From a bacterium HR21 (lineage in GTDB: Bacteria > Bacteroidota > Ignavibacteria > Kapaibacteriales > HRBIN21), in the NCBI GenBank assembly GCA_002898295.1, contig BEHX01000012.1, positions 1-50,344 on the forward strand: DNA of 50,344 bases. Direction: 5' to 3'. Position numbers and translations under genes: made by a program. The notes beneath the pieces are model-generated. The model ran no database searches. It was not told the DNA's origin and worked only from the letters and a program-made list of their open reading frames with translations. This document shows, piece by piece, positions 1-8,830 of the stretch. The first letter of the stretch is position 1, and each line of letters starts with the position of its first letter.

Positions 1-1
1 G

Positions 2-1255
2 ACGGGGACGTATCCGAACCCGACGATAGCCAACGATGCGGTGACGAGTGCGAAGATTGCAGATGGTACAATCACCGACGCTGACATCAGCAGCAGTGCT
101 GCGATCGCGGTGAGCAAGCTTGCGCCGGGCAGCAATGATCAAGTGTTGACGACGGTTGGTGGAGTGCCGACGTGGTCGAACGTGAGCACTGTAGAGACCG
201 ACCCGCAGGTGGGAACGCTGACCAACGGGCAGATTGCCTTCTGGAGTGGGACAGCGTTGACGGGCAACAATGCGCTTTTCTGGGACAACACAAACGAGCG
301 CTTAGGAATCGGGACGAGCACTCCGCAAACGAAGCTGCACGTGCATGGCTCGGCAGTGCAGATTACAAGCAGCTCAACTGGCTCGGGGAGCACGAATGGC
401 TTCATCATCCGGCTCAACGGTACGCATGCTCAGCTCGTGCAGAACGAGAATGCGGAGATTCAGTTCCGCACGAATGCCAGCGGTGGTTCGGATACGGTCA
501 AGATGCGGCTGACCGCAGACGGGAAGCTCTTGTTCTTCGACCCGACGAACGGAGCGCAGTACCGGATTGATTTGCCGAACAACACCGCGATTGGTGTTGG
601 GCTTGCCCGTTCTCGGGGGTGGGTCCTTTACTCCTCGCAGCGCTGGAAAGAGGATATTGTGACGCTGCCCAATGCGCTGGAGACGGTGCTGCGCCTGCGT
701 GGGGTCTCCTTCCGCTGGAAGCCGGAGTACGGGGGGAACCATGATATCGGCTTCATTGCCGAGGAGGTCGGTGAGGTACTGCCCGAGGTGGTGCAGCGTG
801 ACCCGAAGACGGGCGAGTACCTGGGGATGGATTACATGCGCGTTGTCCCCGTGCTCGTGGAGGCTCTCAAGGAAGAGCATCGGCGTGTTGAGGAGCTCCG
901 CAGCGAGGTGGCGCAGCTCCGGAGCCTGGTTGAGCAGCTTGTGCGGGAGCGGGGCGAGCGTGGTGGGGGAGGTCAGGGCGTAGAGGTGCACGATGCATGG
1001 TTAGGGCAGAACATTCCGAACCCGTTTGAGGGGACGACGACGATTCCGTACTACATTCCGGCGGGTGTGAGCCGAGCGGAGTTGGTGGTACGGGACCTTG
1101 GGGGACGGGAGCTGCGGCGCATAGAGCTGAGCGAGCGTGGGGCGCATGGGCAGGTGAGGTTGGAGATGCGGCTGTTGGGGTCGGGGACGTATGAGTATGC
1201 GCTGGTGCTCGACGGGCGCGTGGTCGCCACCCGGCAAATGACCTTGGTGCGGTAA
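2..1255 (+). CDS. T9SS-exported tail-fibre-like protein with S74 chaperone domain, paralog 1 (5' truncated)
   Basis: The reading frame is open from base 2. The first visible residues (TGTYPNP) match a repeat motif inside the next gene, so the true start lies upstream of the window; the GTG at 41 is only an internal start candidate. Visible order: low-complexity Gly/Thr/Asn fibre-like repeats, a peptidase S74 (intramolecular chaperone) domain starting near base 629 with the Ser-x4-Lys arrangement SSQRWK, a short heptad-rich segment (VEELRSEVAQLRSLVEQL), a Gly-rich hinge, and a C-terminal T9SS type A sorting domain (base 988 to the end) with the NIPNPF signature. In phage tail spikes S74 domains trimerise the fibre and then cleave themselves off. 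Here the domain sits just before the sorting domain, so cleavage would separate the fibre from its sorting signal. Family assignment is strong; function is inferred. Confidence 0.85.
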   Translation, partial: TGTYPNPTIANDAVTSAKIADGTITDADISSSAAIAVSKLAPGSNDQVLTTVGGVPTWSNVSTVETDPQVGTLTNGQIAFWSGTALTGNNALFWDNTNERLGIGTSTPQTKLHVHGSAVQITSSSTGSGSTNGFIIRLNGTHAQLVQNENAEIQFRTNASGGSDTVKMRLTADGKLLFFDPTNGAQYRIDLPNNTAIGVGLARSRGWVLYSSQRWKEDIVTLPNALETVLRLRGVSFRWKPEYGGNHDIGFIAEEVGEVLPEVVQRDPKTGEYLGMDYMRVVPVLVEALKEEHRRVEELRSEVAQLRSLVEQLVRERGERGGGGQGVEVHDAWLGQNIPNPFEGTTTIPYYIPAGVSRAELVVRDLGGRELRRIELSERGAHGQVRLEMRLLGSGTYEYALVLDGRVVATRQMTLVR

Positions 1256-1272
1256 GCATGGTGCGTGCTGCT

Positions 1273-1302
1273 TCGGGGGCGGGCGCGGCAGCCTGCCCCC
1301 GA
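1273..1302 (+). terminator. GC-rich hairpin after paralog 1
   Basis: Arms 1273-1284 and 1291-1302 pair over 12 positions (one G-U in RNA) around a 6-base loop. There is no T-run behind it, so it may be a terminator of the Rho-assisted kind or simply a 3'-end stabilising hairpin. Confidence 0.4.
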
Positions 1303-1357
1303 GGCACATGCTGTGTGGTGTGTGTATGTTCCACAACAGTGCAGGAGCAGGTGAACT

Positions 1358-3682
1358 ATGAACGGCGCATGGTGGAAGACACTGGTTGCAGCTGCCGTGC
1401 TCATCGGTATGAGCGCGGTACAGGGATTGGCACAGAGCACAATTACGCTGAGCGGCTCTGGGTCGTATCTCAACTTGGCTGGCGGAGCGGAATTGCGGCT
1501 CGGTGGCTCGGCGGGGACGTCGGGGCAGCTGCTTGTCAGCAGCGGCCCGGGAGCAACCCCGGTGTGGCAATCGCCGAGCGCTCTTGGGTTGGTCAGCGGC
1601 AGCGGGGCGGCAAATCAGGTGGCATTTTGGACAGGGACGAACACGCTGGGTGGGAGTGCGAACTTTACGTGGAATGGGACGACGCTGAGTGTGACGGGCA
1701 ATGTGAGCGTGAGCGGGAACGTCACGGCGGGGCAGCTTCAGGGTCCGCTGCAGTACGGTATCACGGCGGGGACGGGGCTGACCGGTGGGACATTTAACAA
1801 CACGGGGAGTGTGACCTTCGCGTTGAGCAATACGGGGGTAACGGCGGGGACATATGGGTCAGCGACGCAGGTGGCACAGATTACAGTAGATGCACAAGGG
1901 CGGATTACGGGGGCATCGAACGTGACCATTTCTGGGGTCAGTCCTGGTGGATCGGCGGGAGGGGATTTGACGGGGACGTATCCGAACCCGACAGTGGCGC
2001 GGATTCAGGGTAATCCGGTGGCGTCGGGGACACTTGGGGCAGGGGATGCTGGGAAGGTGCTGGTGTGGGGTGGCACGCAGTGGGCAGCCACGGCTGTGAG
2101 CGGGGATGCGACGCTGAGTGGGACGGGAGTGTTGACGCTGGCAAACAGTGGGGTGACGGCGGGGACGTACGGGTCTGCTACGCAAGTTCCGGTGATCACG
2201 GTGGATGCGAAGGGGCGGATTACATCGGCGTCGAACGTGACCATTTCTGGGGTCAGTCCTGGTGGATCGGCGGGAGGGGATTTGACGGGGACGTATCCGA
2301 ACCCGACAGTGGCGCGGATTCAGGGTAATCCGGTGGCGTCGGGGACACTTGGGGCAGGGGATGCTGGGAAGGTGCTGGTGTGGGGTGGCACGCAGTGGGC
2401 AGCCACGGCTGTGAGCGGGGATGCGACGCTGAGTGGGACGGGAGTGTTGACGCTGGCAAACAGTGGGGTGACGGCGGGGACGTACGGGTCTGCTACGCAA
2501 GTTCCGGTGATCACGGTGGATGCGAAGGGGCGGGTAACAAACATCACGACGGCGGCGGTGACGGGGGACAACTGGGGAAGCCAGGTAGCACAGGTCACAG
2601 CCCCGATTACGGGGAATGGGACCAGTGGGAACCCGCTGGGATTAGCGATCAACACGACGACGCTGGCTGTGTCCGGTGGGCAGCTGACGGCGAACAACAC
2701 GAGTGCCATTTGGAATGCGAACCAGTTGCAGGGGACGCCGATTGCATCGTCGCTGTCGCCGAGCACGGGACAGGTGCTGCAGTGGGATGGCTCGCAGTGG
2801 ACAGCGGCGGGCATTGGGGCTGCCGGTGGCTGGGCAGTGGTTGGAAACGCCCTGACGAGCAATGGGAGCCTGGGCACGACGACGAACTACGCTGTCATCT
2901 TCATCACGAACAACACCGAAGCCATGCGCCTGACAACTGATCGGCGCCTGGACTTCCAGAGTGGAGCAGGTGCCTACCGCATTGACCTGCCGAACAACCC
3001 CACTGTTAGCATTGGGCGCATCCGGGCAAATGGCTATGCGACCTACTCCTCGCTCCGGTGGAAGGAGGAGCTGCGTCCGATTGAGCGTGCGCTCGATCGG
3101 GTCATGCAGCTGACGGGGTACCACTTCCGGTGGAAGCCGGAGTACGGTGGGCGGGAAGACATTGGGTTTGTGATGGAAGAGGTTGTCGGGGTGGTGCCGG
3201 AGGTGGTGGACCGGGATGAGCAGACGGGCGAGCTGTTGGGGATGGACTACGGGCGGATGACGGCGCTGCTGGTCGAGGCGCTCAAGGCACAGGTGCGGCA
3301 GCAAGAGCAGGTCAATACCGAACTGCGGCAGCGCCTGGAGCGGCTGGAGAGCCTGGTCGAGCAGCTGCTGCGGGAGCGGGGTGAGCGCGGCGGCAGCGGT
3401 GGGAGCATAGAGCTGCACGATGCGTGGCTGGGGCAGAACATTCCGAACCCGTTTGAGGGGACGACCACGATTCCGTACTACATTCCGGCTGGGGTGAGCC
3501 AGGCGGAGTTGGTCGTACGGGACCTTGGGGGACGGGAGCTGCGGCGCTTAGAGTTGAGCGAGCGTGGGGCACATGGGCAGGTGAGGTTGGAGATGCGGCT
3601 GTTGGGGTCGGGCACGTATGAGTACAGCCTGGTGCTCGACGGGCGCGTGGTTGCCACCCGGCAGATGACCTTGGTGCGGTAG
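1358..3682 (+). CDS. T9SS-exported tail-fibre-like protein with S74 chaperone domain, paralog 2
   Basis: 774 residues. The ATG at 1358 follows an AGGAG-type ribosome site and begins a clear Sec signal peptide (about residues 1-25, ending ALAQ-like GLAQ). The body is a Gly/Thr/Ser/Asn-rich repeat region typical of tail-fibre and collagen-like fibres, including a perfect internal duplication of about 101 residues (bases 1916-2218 and 2231-2533). An S74 chaperone domain follows with SSLRWKEE, GYHFRWKPEYGG and DIGFVMEEV, then a coiled coil (residues about 645-665), a Gly/Ser hinge and the T9SS type A sorting domain. The product should cross the inner membrane by Sec and the outer membrane by T9SS. 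Likely a surface fibre or adhesin; the ligand is unknown. Confidence 0.85.
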   Translation: MNGAWWKTLVAAAVLIGMSAVQGLAQSTITLSGSGSYLNLAGGAELRLGGSAGTSGQLLVSSGPGATPVWQSPSALGLVSGSGAANQVAFWTGTNTLGGSANFTWNGTTLSVTGNVSVSGNVTAGQLQGPLQYGITAGTGLTGGTFNNTGSVTFALSNTGVTAGTYGSATQVAQITVDAQGRITGASNVTISGVSPGGSAGGDLTGTYPNPTVARIQGNPVASGTLGAGDAGKVLVWGGTQWAATAVSGDATLSGTGVLTLANSGVTAGTYGSATQVPVITVDAKGRITSASNVTISGVSPGGSAGGDLTGTYPNPTVARIQGNPVASGTLGAGDAGKVLVWGGTQWAATAVSGDATLSGTGVLTLANSGVTAGTYGSATQVPVITVDAKGRVTNITTAAVTGDNWGSQVAQVTAPITGNGTSGNPLGLAINTTTLAVSGGQLTANNTSAIWNANQLQGTPIASSLSPSTGQVLQWDGSQWTAAGIGAAGGWAVVGNALTSNGSLGTTTNYAVIFITNNTEAMRLTTDRRLDFQSGAGAYRIDLPNNPTVSIGRIRANGYATYSSLRWKEELRPIERALDRVMQLTGYHFRWKPEYGGREDIGFVMEEVVGVVPEVVDRDEQTGELLGMDYGRMTALLVEALKAQVRQQEQVNTELRQRLERLESLVEQLLRERGERGGSGGSIELHDAWLGQNIPNPFEGTTTIPYYIPAGVSQAELVVRDLGGRELRRLELSERGAHGQVRLEMRLLGSGTYEYSLVLDGRVVATRQMTLVR
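1916..2533 (+). repeat. Perfect 303-bp tandem duplication inside paralog 2
   Basis: Copies at 1916-2218 and 2231-2533, offset by exactly 315 bp (105 codons), appear identical base for base by eye. The frame is kept, so the protein carries two copies of a fibre repeat containing the GGDLTGTYPNPTVARIQGNP block. The same block is cut by the left window edge in paralog 1. Confidence 0.9.
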
Positions 3683-3701
3683 CGGTTCGCGACGGTCAAG
3701 T

Positions 3702-3717
3702 CCCCCACCGGTGGGGG
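3702..3717 (+). terminator. Palindrome between paralogs 2 and 3
   Basis: CCCCCACCGGTGGGGG is a perfect palindrome lying 20 bases after the stop of paralog 2. A short T-containing stretch (GTTCTGTT) follows. A weak terminator or processing hairpin is possible. Confidence 0.4.
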
Positions 3718-3741
3718 GTTCTGTTGAGATAAGGATTGTGC

Positions 3742-6453
3742 ATGTCTCACAACCAATGGACGCCTGCAATGCGGGAAGGGAAACAGCTCGGACAGCAGTT
3801 GTTCGGACTCATGCTGGGGAGCCTGGCAGGAGCCGGTATCGCTCTATCCCAGACGACGGTGACGGGACCCGGTCCGATGAGTGTTGGGACGACGGATGCG
3901 ACGGATCTGCGGCTCCAGACCAATGGGACGACGCGGGTCTGGATTACCAGCACGGGGAATGTCGGGATTGGGACGGCAGCACCTGCAACGCTTCTCCATG
4001 TTGCTGGAGCGACGACACTGGGAGGGAATCTCACCGTGAATGGCTCGACAGTGACCCTTTCGGGAATTCCAGGGGGGTCTTTGGCGACAGATGTACTGGT
4101 GCGGACCGGTAGTGGTGCAGTGGAGTATCGTTCTGCCAGCGGGCTAGTGGGGAGCTTAGCATGGTTGCTCGGTGGGAACACACTGACCAGTACGCAATCC
4201 CTTGGGACTGTGAGCAACCATGACCTTCCAATTATCACCAACAACGTTGAGCGGGTCCGGATTACGGCCACGGGCAACGTGGGGATTGGTACATCAACAC
4301 CTGCGCAACGGCTCCACGTTGTTGGGAACATCCAGTTTACTGGTGCTCTGATGCCGGCGGGAGCCGCTGGGACTGCCGGGCAGGTACTCGTCTCGCAGGG
4401 TGGCGCTGCAGCACCGCAGTGGTGGACAATCACCGATGATGGGACTGGAACGGTTGTGGTGACACCCGCTAGCGGACAGATAACCATTGGCGCATTGAAT
4501 AACAACGCTATCTGGAATGCAAACCGTCTCCAGGGAAACAACGTGAGTAGTACGCCACCGGCAGCAAACCAGGTGCTGGCGTGGGATGCCATGAGCAACT
4601 CCTGGACTCCGAAGTCGCTGGGGAGCTTGGGGGCAGTGACCGGGACGGGGACGGCGAACCGGTTGGTGCGGTGGACGGGGACAAGTACAGTGGGGAACGG
4701 AAGTCTGGACGATGACGGGAATGGAGTACTGAGCCGAGCGGGGAACATTGCGATCAATCCGGGGGCAGGCAACACGTTGTCGACCAATGGGAACTTCAGT
4801 GCGGCGGGGACGGGGACATTTGGCGGGCAGCTGACGGTCAGCAGTGGAGGGGCAGCGATTACGGGGAATGTGTCGGTGACGGGCAACATCACGGCGACGG
4901 GGAATCTGACGGTGAATGGCAACACGACGTTGGGTACTGGGGCAAGTAACACTGTGACAATCAATGCTGGGACGGTGACAGCGGCGAATTTGCCGGCGGG
5001 AACGAGTAATGATTTCGTTGTCCGAGGCGCCGGTGGTGTGCTGCAGGTGCGGACAGTGACTGGGATGGTAACCGGGACGGGGACGGCGAACCGGTTGGTG
5101 CGGTGGACGAGCTCGAGCACGATTGGGGATGGGAGTTTGGATGACAATGGGTCAGGGACGTTGAGCCGGGCGGGGAACATTGCGATCAATCCGGGGGCAG
5201 GCAACACGTTGTCGACCAATGGGAACTTCAGTGCGGCGGGGACGGGGACATTTGGCGGGCAGCTGACGGTCAGCAGTGGAGGGGCAGCGATTACGGGGAA
5301 TGTGTCGGTGGCGGGCAACATCACGGCGACGGGGAATCTGACGGTGAATGGTAACACGACGTTGGGGGATGCGGCGACGGACCAGGTGACGATCAACGCG
5401 GCGGCGGTCCAGGTGCCGAACATCCCGTCGAGCTCGACGGCGATGCAGGTGGTGATGCGGGAGTCGAACGAGTTGAGGTTGCGCTCAGCATTGGATCCTA
5501 TTTGGAATGCGAACCAGTTGCAGGGCTTCGATGTGAGCTCTGCTGTACCTTCTGCAGGGAATATCCTGGTCTGGAACGCCGTGACGTCAGAGTGGGAGCC
5601 GAACCCGGTGACGGTGGCAGGTGCCTGGAGTGTCAATGGGAATCCGGGGACAGATCCGACGTTCAACTTCCTTGGCACCACGGATGACCAGCCACTTATC
5701 ATCAAGACGAACGGGACGGAGCGGATGCGGATTGCGAACTCGACGAACAACGGCTATGTGGGCATTGGGGTCACAGCCCCTGCCTTCCGGTTGGAACTCC
5801 CCAACATTGCGAACCCTGCTGGACGTGGTCGAGCAAACTCGTGGCTGACCTATTCCTCGCTGCGCTGGAAGGAGGACATCCGCCCCCTGGAGAATGCACT
5901 GGACAAAGTCATGCAGCTGCAGGGGTATTCTTTCCGTTGGAAGCCGGAGTACGGCGGCACACCGGACATCGGCTTCCTCGCCGAAGAGGTTGCCCGTGTC
6001 GTGCCGGAGGTTGTGAGCTACGAGCCTGACGGGCAAGTTGCAGGCATGGACTACAGCCGCCTGGTTGCTCTGCTGGTCGAGGCTGTCAAGGAGCAGCAAC
6101 GGGAGATCGCCCAGCTCCGTGGGCTGGTCGAGCAGCTGCTGCGGGAGCGGGGTGAGCGGGGCGGCAGCGGTGGGAGCATAGAGCTGCACGATGCGTGGTT
6201 AGGGCAGAACATTCCGAACCCGTTTGAGGGGACGACCACGATTCCGTACTACATTCCGGCTGGGGTGAGCCGGGCGGAGTTGGTGGTGCGGGACCTTGGG
6301 GGACGGGAGCTGCGGCGCTTAGAGTTGAGCGAGCGTGGGGCACATGGGCAGGTGAGGTTGGAGATGCGGCTGTTGGGGTCGGGCACGTATGAGTACAGCC
6401 TGGTGCTCGACGGGCGCGTGGTCGCCACCCGGCAGATGACCTTGGTGCGGTAG
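3742..6453 (+). CDS. T9SS-exported tail-fibre-like protein with S74 chaperone domain, paralog 3
   Basis: 903 residues. I prefer the ATG at 3742 (purine-rich GAGATAAGGA just upstream) over the TTG at 3736. The N-terminus holds a long signal peptide (MSHNQW... to IALSQ). Repeats of the type GNVGIGT(S/A)xP and TGNxTxxGNLTVNGNTTL follow, with a 296-bp imperfect repeat at 4639-4934 and 5071-5366. The S74 domain starts near base 5851 (SSLRWKEDI, then FRWKPEYGG and DIGFLAEEV), followed by a short coiled coil and the T9SS type A domain from base 6186. Compared with paralog 2 the fibre part is longer and mostly different in sequence, while the last 268 bases are nearly the same. Probably a surface fibre; no substrate can be read from the sequence. 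Confidence 0.85.
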   Translation: MSHNQWTPAMREGKQLGQQLFGLMLGSLAGAGIALSQTTVTGPGPMSVGTTDATDLRLQTNGTTRVWITSTGNVGIGTAAPATLLHVAGATTLGGNLTVNGSTVTLSGIPGGSLATDVLVRTGSGAVEYRSASGLVGSLAWLLGGNTLTSTQSLGTVSNHDLPIITNNVERVRITATGNVGIGTSTPAQRLHVVGNIQFTGALMPAGAAGTAGQVLVSQGGAAAPQWWTITDDGTGTVVVTPASGQITIGALNNNAIWNANRLQGNNVSSTPPAANQVLAWDAMSNSWTPKSLGSLGAVTGTGTANRLVRWTGTSTVGNGSLDDDGNGVLSRAGNIAINPGAGNTLSTNGNFSAAGTGTFGGQLTVSSGGAAITGNVSVTGNITATGNLTVNGNTTLGTGASNTVTINAGTVTAANLPAGTSNDFVVRGAGGVLQVRTVTGMVTGTGTANRLVRWTSSSTIGDGSLDDNGSGTLSRAGNIAINPGAGNTLSTNGNFSAAGTGTFGGQLTVSSGGAAITGNVSVAGNITATGNLTVNGNTTLGDAATDQVTINAAAVQVPNIPSSSTAMQVVMRESNELRLRSALDPIWNANQLQGFDVSSAVPSAGNILVWNAVTSEWEPNPVTVAGAWSVNGNPGTDPTFNFLGTTDDQPLIIKTNGTERMRIANSTNNGYVGIGVTAPAFRLELPNIANPAGRGRANSWLTYSSLRWKEDIRPLENALDKVMQLQGYSFRWKPEYGGTPDIGFLAEEVARVVPEVVSYEPDGQVAGMDYSRLVALLVEAVKEQQREIAQLRGLVEQLLRERGERGGSGGSIELHDAWLGQNIPNPFEGTTTIPYYIPAGVSRAELVVRDLGGRELRRLELSERGAHGQVRLEMRLLGSGTYEYSLVLDGRVVATRQMTLVR
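4639..5366 (+). repeat. Imperfect 296-bp direct repeat inside paralog 3
   Basis: Copies at 4639-4934 and 5071-5366 (offset 432 bp, 144 codons) are almost identical except for a block of about 60 bases near 4675-4735 in the first copy. The patchy pattern suggests duplication with later local divergence or gene conversion. Confidence 0.85.
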
Positions 6454-6483
6454 CAGACTCGCCTCCGAACCGGTACGATGGGA

Positions 6484-6514
6484 GGGGCACCCGCTTGGGT
6501 GCCCCTTCTGTTTT
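6484..6514 (+). terminator. Rho-independent terminator after paralog 3
   Basis: GGGGCACCC (6484-6492), loop GCTT, GGGTGCCCC (6497-6505), then TTCTGTTTT. Perfect 9-bp stem with a T-rich tail, 30 bases after the stop codon. This is the clearest intrinsic terminator in the window and closes the three-gene array. Confidence 0.85.
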
Positions 6515-6607
6515 CCCTCCGATGTGCCGTTCTCGCCTGCCGATGCCTCACGTGCCCTTCTTCTCCGTGGGGCAATTCCGCGGTACGCCGTATTTTCGTG
6601 CGGCGTA

Positions 6608-6624
6608 TTTGGACTAAGTCTAAA
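6608..6624. promoter_or_regulatory. Palindromic operator candidate before the TonB receptor
   Basis: TTTGGACTAAGTCTAAA is a 17-base inverted repeat (7 of 8 positions pair around a central A) that ends 17 bases before the receptor start codon. Its position and AT-rich half-sites fit a metal-responsive repressor site of the Fur or DtxR/MntR kind; which regulator binds it cannot be told from the sequence. Confidence 0.5.
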
Positions 6625-6641
6625 CAGCTGGAGTTCGAGCA

Positions 6642-8795
6642 ATGCGACGAGGGGTGCTCGTGGTTTGGTGCAGTGCTCTGGCGTGGAGCCTTGTCCTGGC
6701 ACAAGGGTCGGAGGGGCAGGATACGATGCGGACATATCGCCTGCCTGGAGTTCAGGTGGTTGAAGAGCGGGTACAGCACGGAGGGGGTCTCACGTGGATT
6801 TCGCCGCAGCGCTACGAAGAGCTCCACGCGGTGAGCATTGAGGAGGTATTGCGGACGGTGCCGGGGGTGTATCTCCGTCCGGAGGATGGGATGGGGTTGC
6901 GCGTCAACATTGGGATTCGCGGGTTATCGCCGACCCGGAGCGAGAAGGTCCTCCTGCTGGAGGATGGGATTCCGATTGCACCGGCGCCGTACGGATACCC
7001 GGAGCTCTACTATCACCCGCCGATGGAGCGCTTCCGTGGGGTGGAGGTTGTCAAGGGTGGGGCGCAAATTCTCTACGGTCCACAGACGATCGGTGGGGTT
7101 ATCAACTACGTGACGCCGCTTCCGGTGCGGGAGCGGCAGTGGGAGCTGCGGGTAATGGGTGGGAGCCGCCGGTATGGGAGTGTCTACGGGCTTGTAGGGT
7201 TTCGCTTCCCGGGTGGGGGTGCGGTGCTCGATGGACTCTACAAGCAGGGGCAGCTCAACCGGGAGAATACCGGCGTTGGGCTCTGGGATGGGGCTCTCAA
7301 GGTGTGGGTACAACCGGCACAGGGGCAGCGGCTTCTGCTGAAGCTGGATCTCTACAGCGAGCGTTCGCAGGCAACGTATGCTGGGCTAACGCAGGCACAG
7401 TTTGAGGAGAATCCCTTCCAGAACCCTTTTCGGCACGACACGTTTGCTGTGGAGCGCTATGCCGGGCAGCTTCGGTGGGAGTGGGCGCTACCGGCAGGGA
7501 GTGTGGCGCTGACGGCGTACGGAGCGCATCTGCAGCGGGATTGGTGGCGGCAAGGAAGTATGGTGCGTGTGCAGACGCCGGACGGACGGGATACGCTGGT
7601 TTCCGCCGACAACAGTGCTGACCCGGGGAACTATCCCGGAGTGCGGGTACTCCCCGACCCGAATCGGGCGGATGGACGGTTGCGCCGGTACTGGTTCGGC
7701 GGACTCGAAGGGCGCTGGGAGCAGCGATTGCAGACCGGAAGCCTCCAGCACCGGCTCGTGGCAGGTGCTCGCTTCCATGGCGAGCGGCAACACCGCTACC
7801 AGATTCGGGCACAATCGGCGCTGGGGCGTACCGGCTCGATTGTGGAGGACGACTGGCGCTGGGCGACCGCTGCGAGTGCCTTTGCACAGGAGCACCTCTC
7901 CTGGCGAGCATGGACGTTGACGGCAGGCGTCCGGGCGGAGTCCATCCGCTACCGCCGCTTCAATGCTCTGGGGCAGGGGGGAGATGGGGTTTCCGGGTAC
8001 ACGCACCTCTGGGCACTTATCCCAGCGCTCGGGATTGTCTGGCAAGGAGCGCCGGAGTGGAGCCTGTTTGCTGGAGTCCATGCCGGATTTGCTCCGCCGC
8101 GGGTGGAGGACGTCATTGACAACGCTGGCGGCGTGACCGAGCTAGACCCAGAGCGGAGCTGGAACTGGGAGCTGGGTGTGCGGGCAACTCCGCAGCGCGG
8201 GCTGCAGCTGGAGCTGACCGCATTCCGGCTCGATTTCCGCAATCAAATCATCCCGGCAACGCTTGCCGGAGGAGTGACCTCGGCATTGACCAATGCAGGG
8301 CGGACACTGCACCAGGGAGTGGAGCTTGCGCTCGATGTCGATGGCGCGCAGCTCCTGGGTCTTCCGCTCCGAGTGCTGGGAGCGGCAACATGGCTGCCCG
8401 TGGCACGCTACCAAGGCGAGCGCTTCAGTGTGCTCAATCCCTCGGTGCGCATCACCGGGAACCGGCTCCCGTACGCCCCGGAGTACCAGCTTTCGGGCAC
8501 GCTCCAGTGGCGTCCACGGAAAGAGCTCCTCGTCCAAGCGGTGCTCACAATGGTGGGGTCCCAGTTTGCCGACGACCTCAACACCGAGGAGCCGACTCCG
8601 AACGGGCGCCAGGGACGAGTGCCACCGTATACGGTTGTGGATGGCACCCTTGAGTGGAGCCTTCCCCGCTGGGGAGTGAAGCTGGTGCTCATGGGAAAGA
8701 ACCTCTTCGACCGGCTCTACATTGCCGACCGTACTCGGGGGATTGTGCCGGGGATGCCACGCAGGGTGGTAGTCGGTGTGGAGTGGGAGCGCTGA
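6642..8795 (+). CDS. FecA-like TonB-dependent outer membrane receptor
   Basis: 717 residues with an N-terminal signal peptide (about 1-20). The plug domain occupies roughly residues 35-160, with the typical run EEVLRTVPGVYLRP, NIGIRGLSPTRSEKVLLLEDG and VEVVKGGAQILYGPQTIGG; the rest is the 22-strand barrel ending in an aromatic-containing strand (VVVGVEWER). The GGAQILYGPQTIGGVINY box is characteristic of the FecA/ferric-citrate group. These receptors import ferric chelates or other scarce ligands with TonB energy. The palindrome at 6608-6624 makes metal-dependent repression likely. Substrate unproven; no TonB/ExbBD or periplasmic binding protein lies next to it. Confidence 0.88.
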   Translation: MRRGVLVVWCSALAWSLVLAQGSEGQDTMRTYRLPGVQVVEERVQHGGGLTWISPQRYEELHAVSIEEVLRTVPGVYLRPEDGMGLRVNIGIRGLSPTRSEKVLLLEDGIPIAPAPYGYPELYYHPPMERFRGVEVVKGGAQILYGPQTIGGVINYVTPLPVRERQWELRVMGGSRRYGSVYGLVGFRFPGGGAVLDGLYKQGQLNRENTGVGLWDGALKVWVQPAQGQRLLLKLDLYSERSQATYAGLTQAQFEENPFQNPFRHDTFAVERYAGQLRWEWALPAGSVALTAYGAHLQRDWWRQGSMVRVQTPDGRDTLVSADNSADPGNYPGVRVLPDPNRADGRLRRYWFGGLEGRWEQRLQTGSLQHRLVAGARFHGERQHRYQIRAQSALGRTGSIVEDDWRWATAASAFAQEHLSWRAWTLTAGVRAESIRYRRFNALGQGGDGVSGYTHLWALIPALGIVWQGAPEWSLFAGVHAGFAPPRVEDVIDNAGGVTELDPERSWNWELGVRATPQRGLQLELTAFRLDFRNQIIPATLAGGVTSALTNAGRTLHQGVELALDVDGAQLLGLPLRVLGAATWLPVARYQGERFSVLNPSVRITGNRLPYAPEYQLSGTLQWRPRKELLVQAVLTMVGSQFADDLNTEEPTPNGRQGRVPPYTVVDGTLEWSLPRWGVKLVLMGKNLFDRLYIADRTRGIVPGMPRRVVVGVEWER

Positions 8796-8830
8796 GAGCA
8801 TTGCTCGGTGTCGGGACAGCAGGGTGCAGT

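Noticed and set aside
1916-2533. CRISPR-like repeats
   Set aside because: Repeats are long, in frame and protein-coding, with no spacers and no cas genes.
3747-5750. Long open frame on the minus strand across paralog 3
   Set aside because: It is antisense to a gene with signal peptide and known domains; its residues are low-complexity and its openness follows from the repeat composition.
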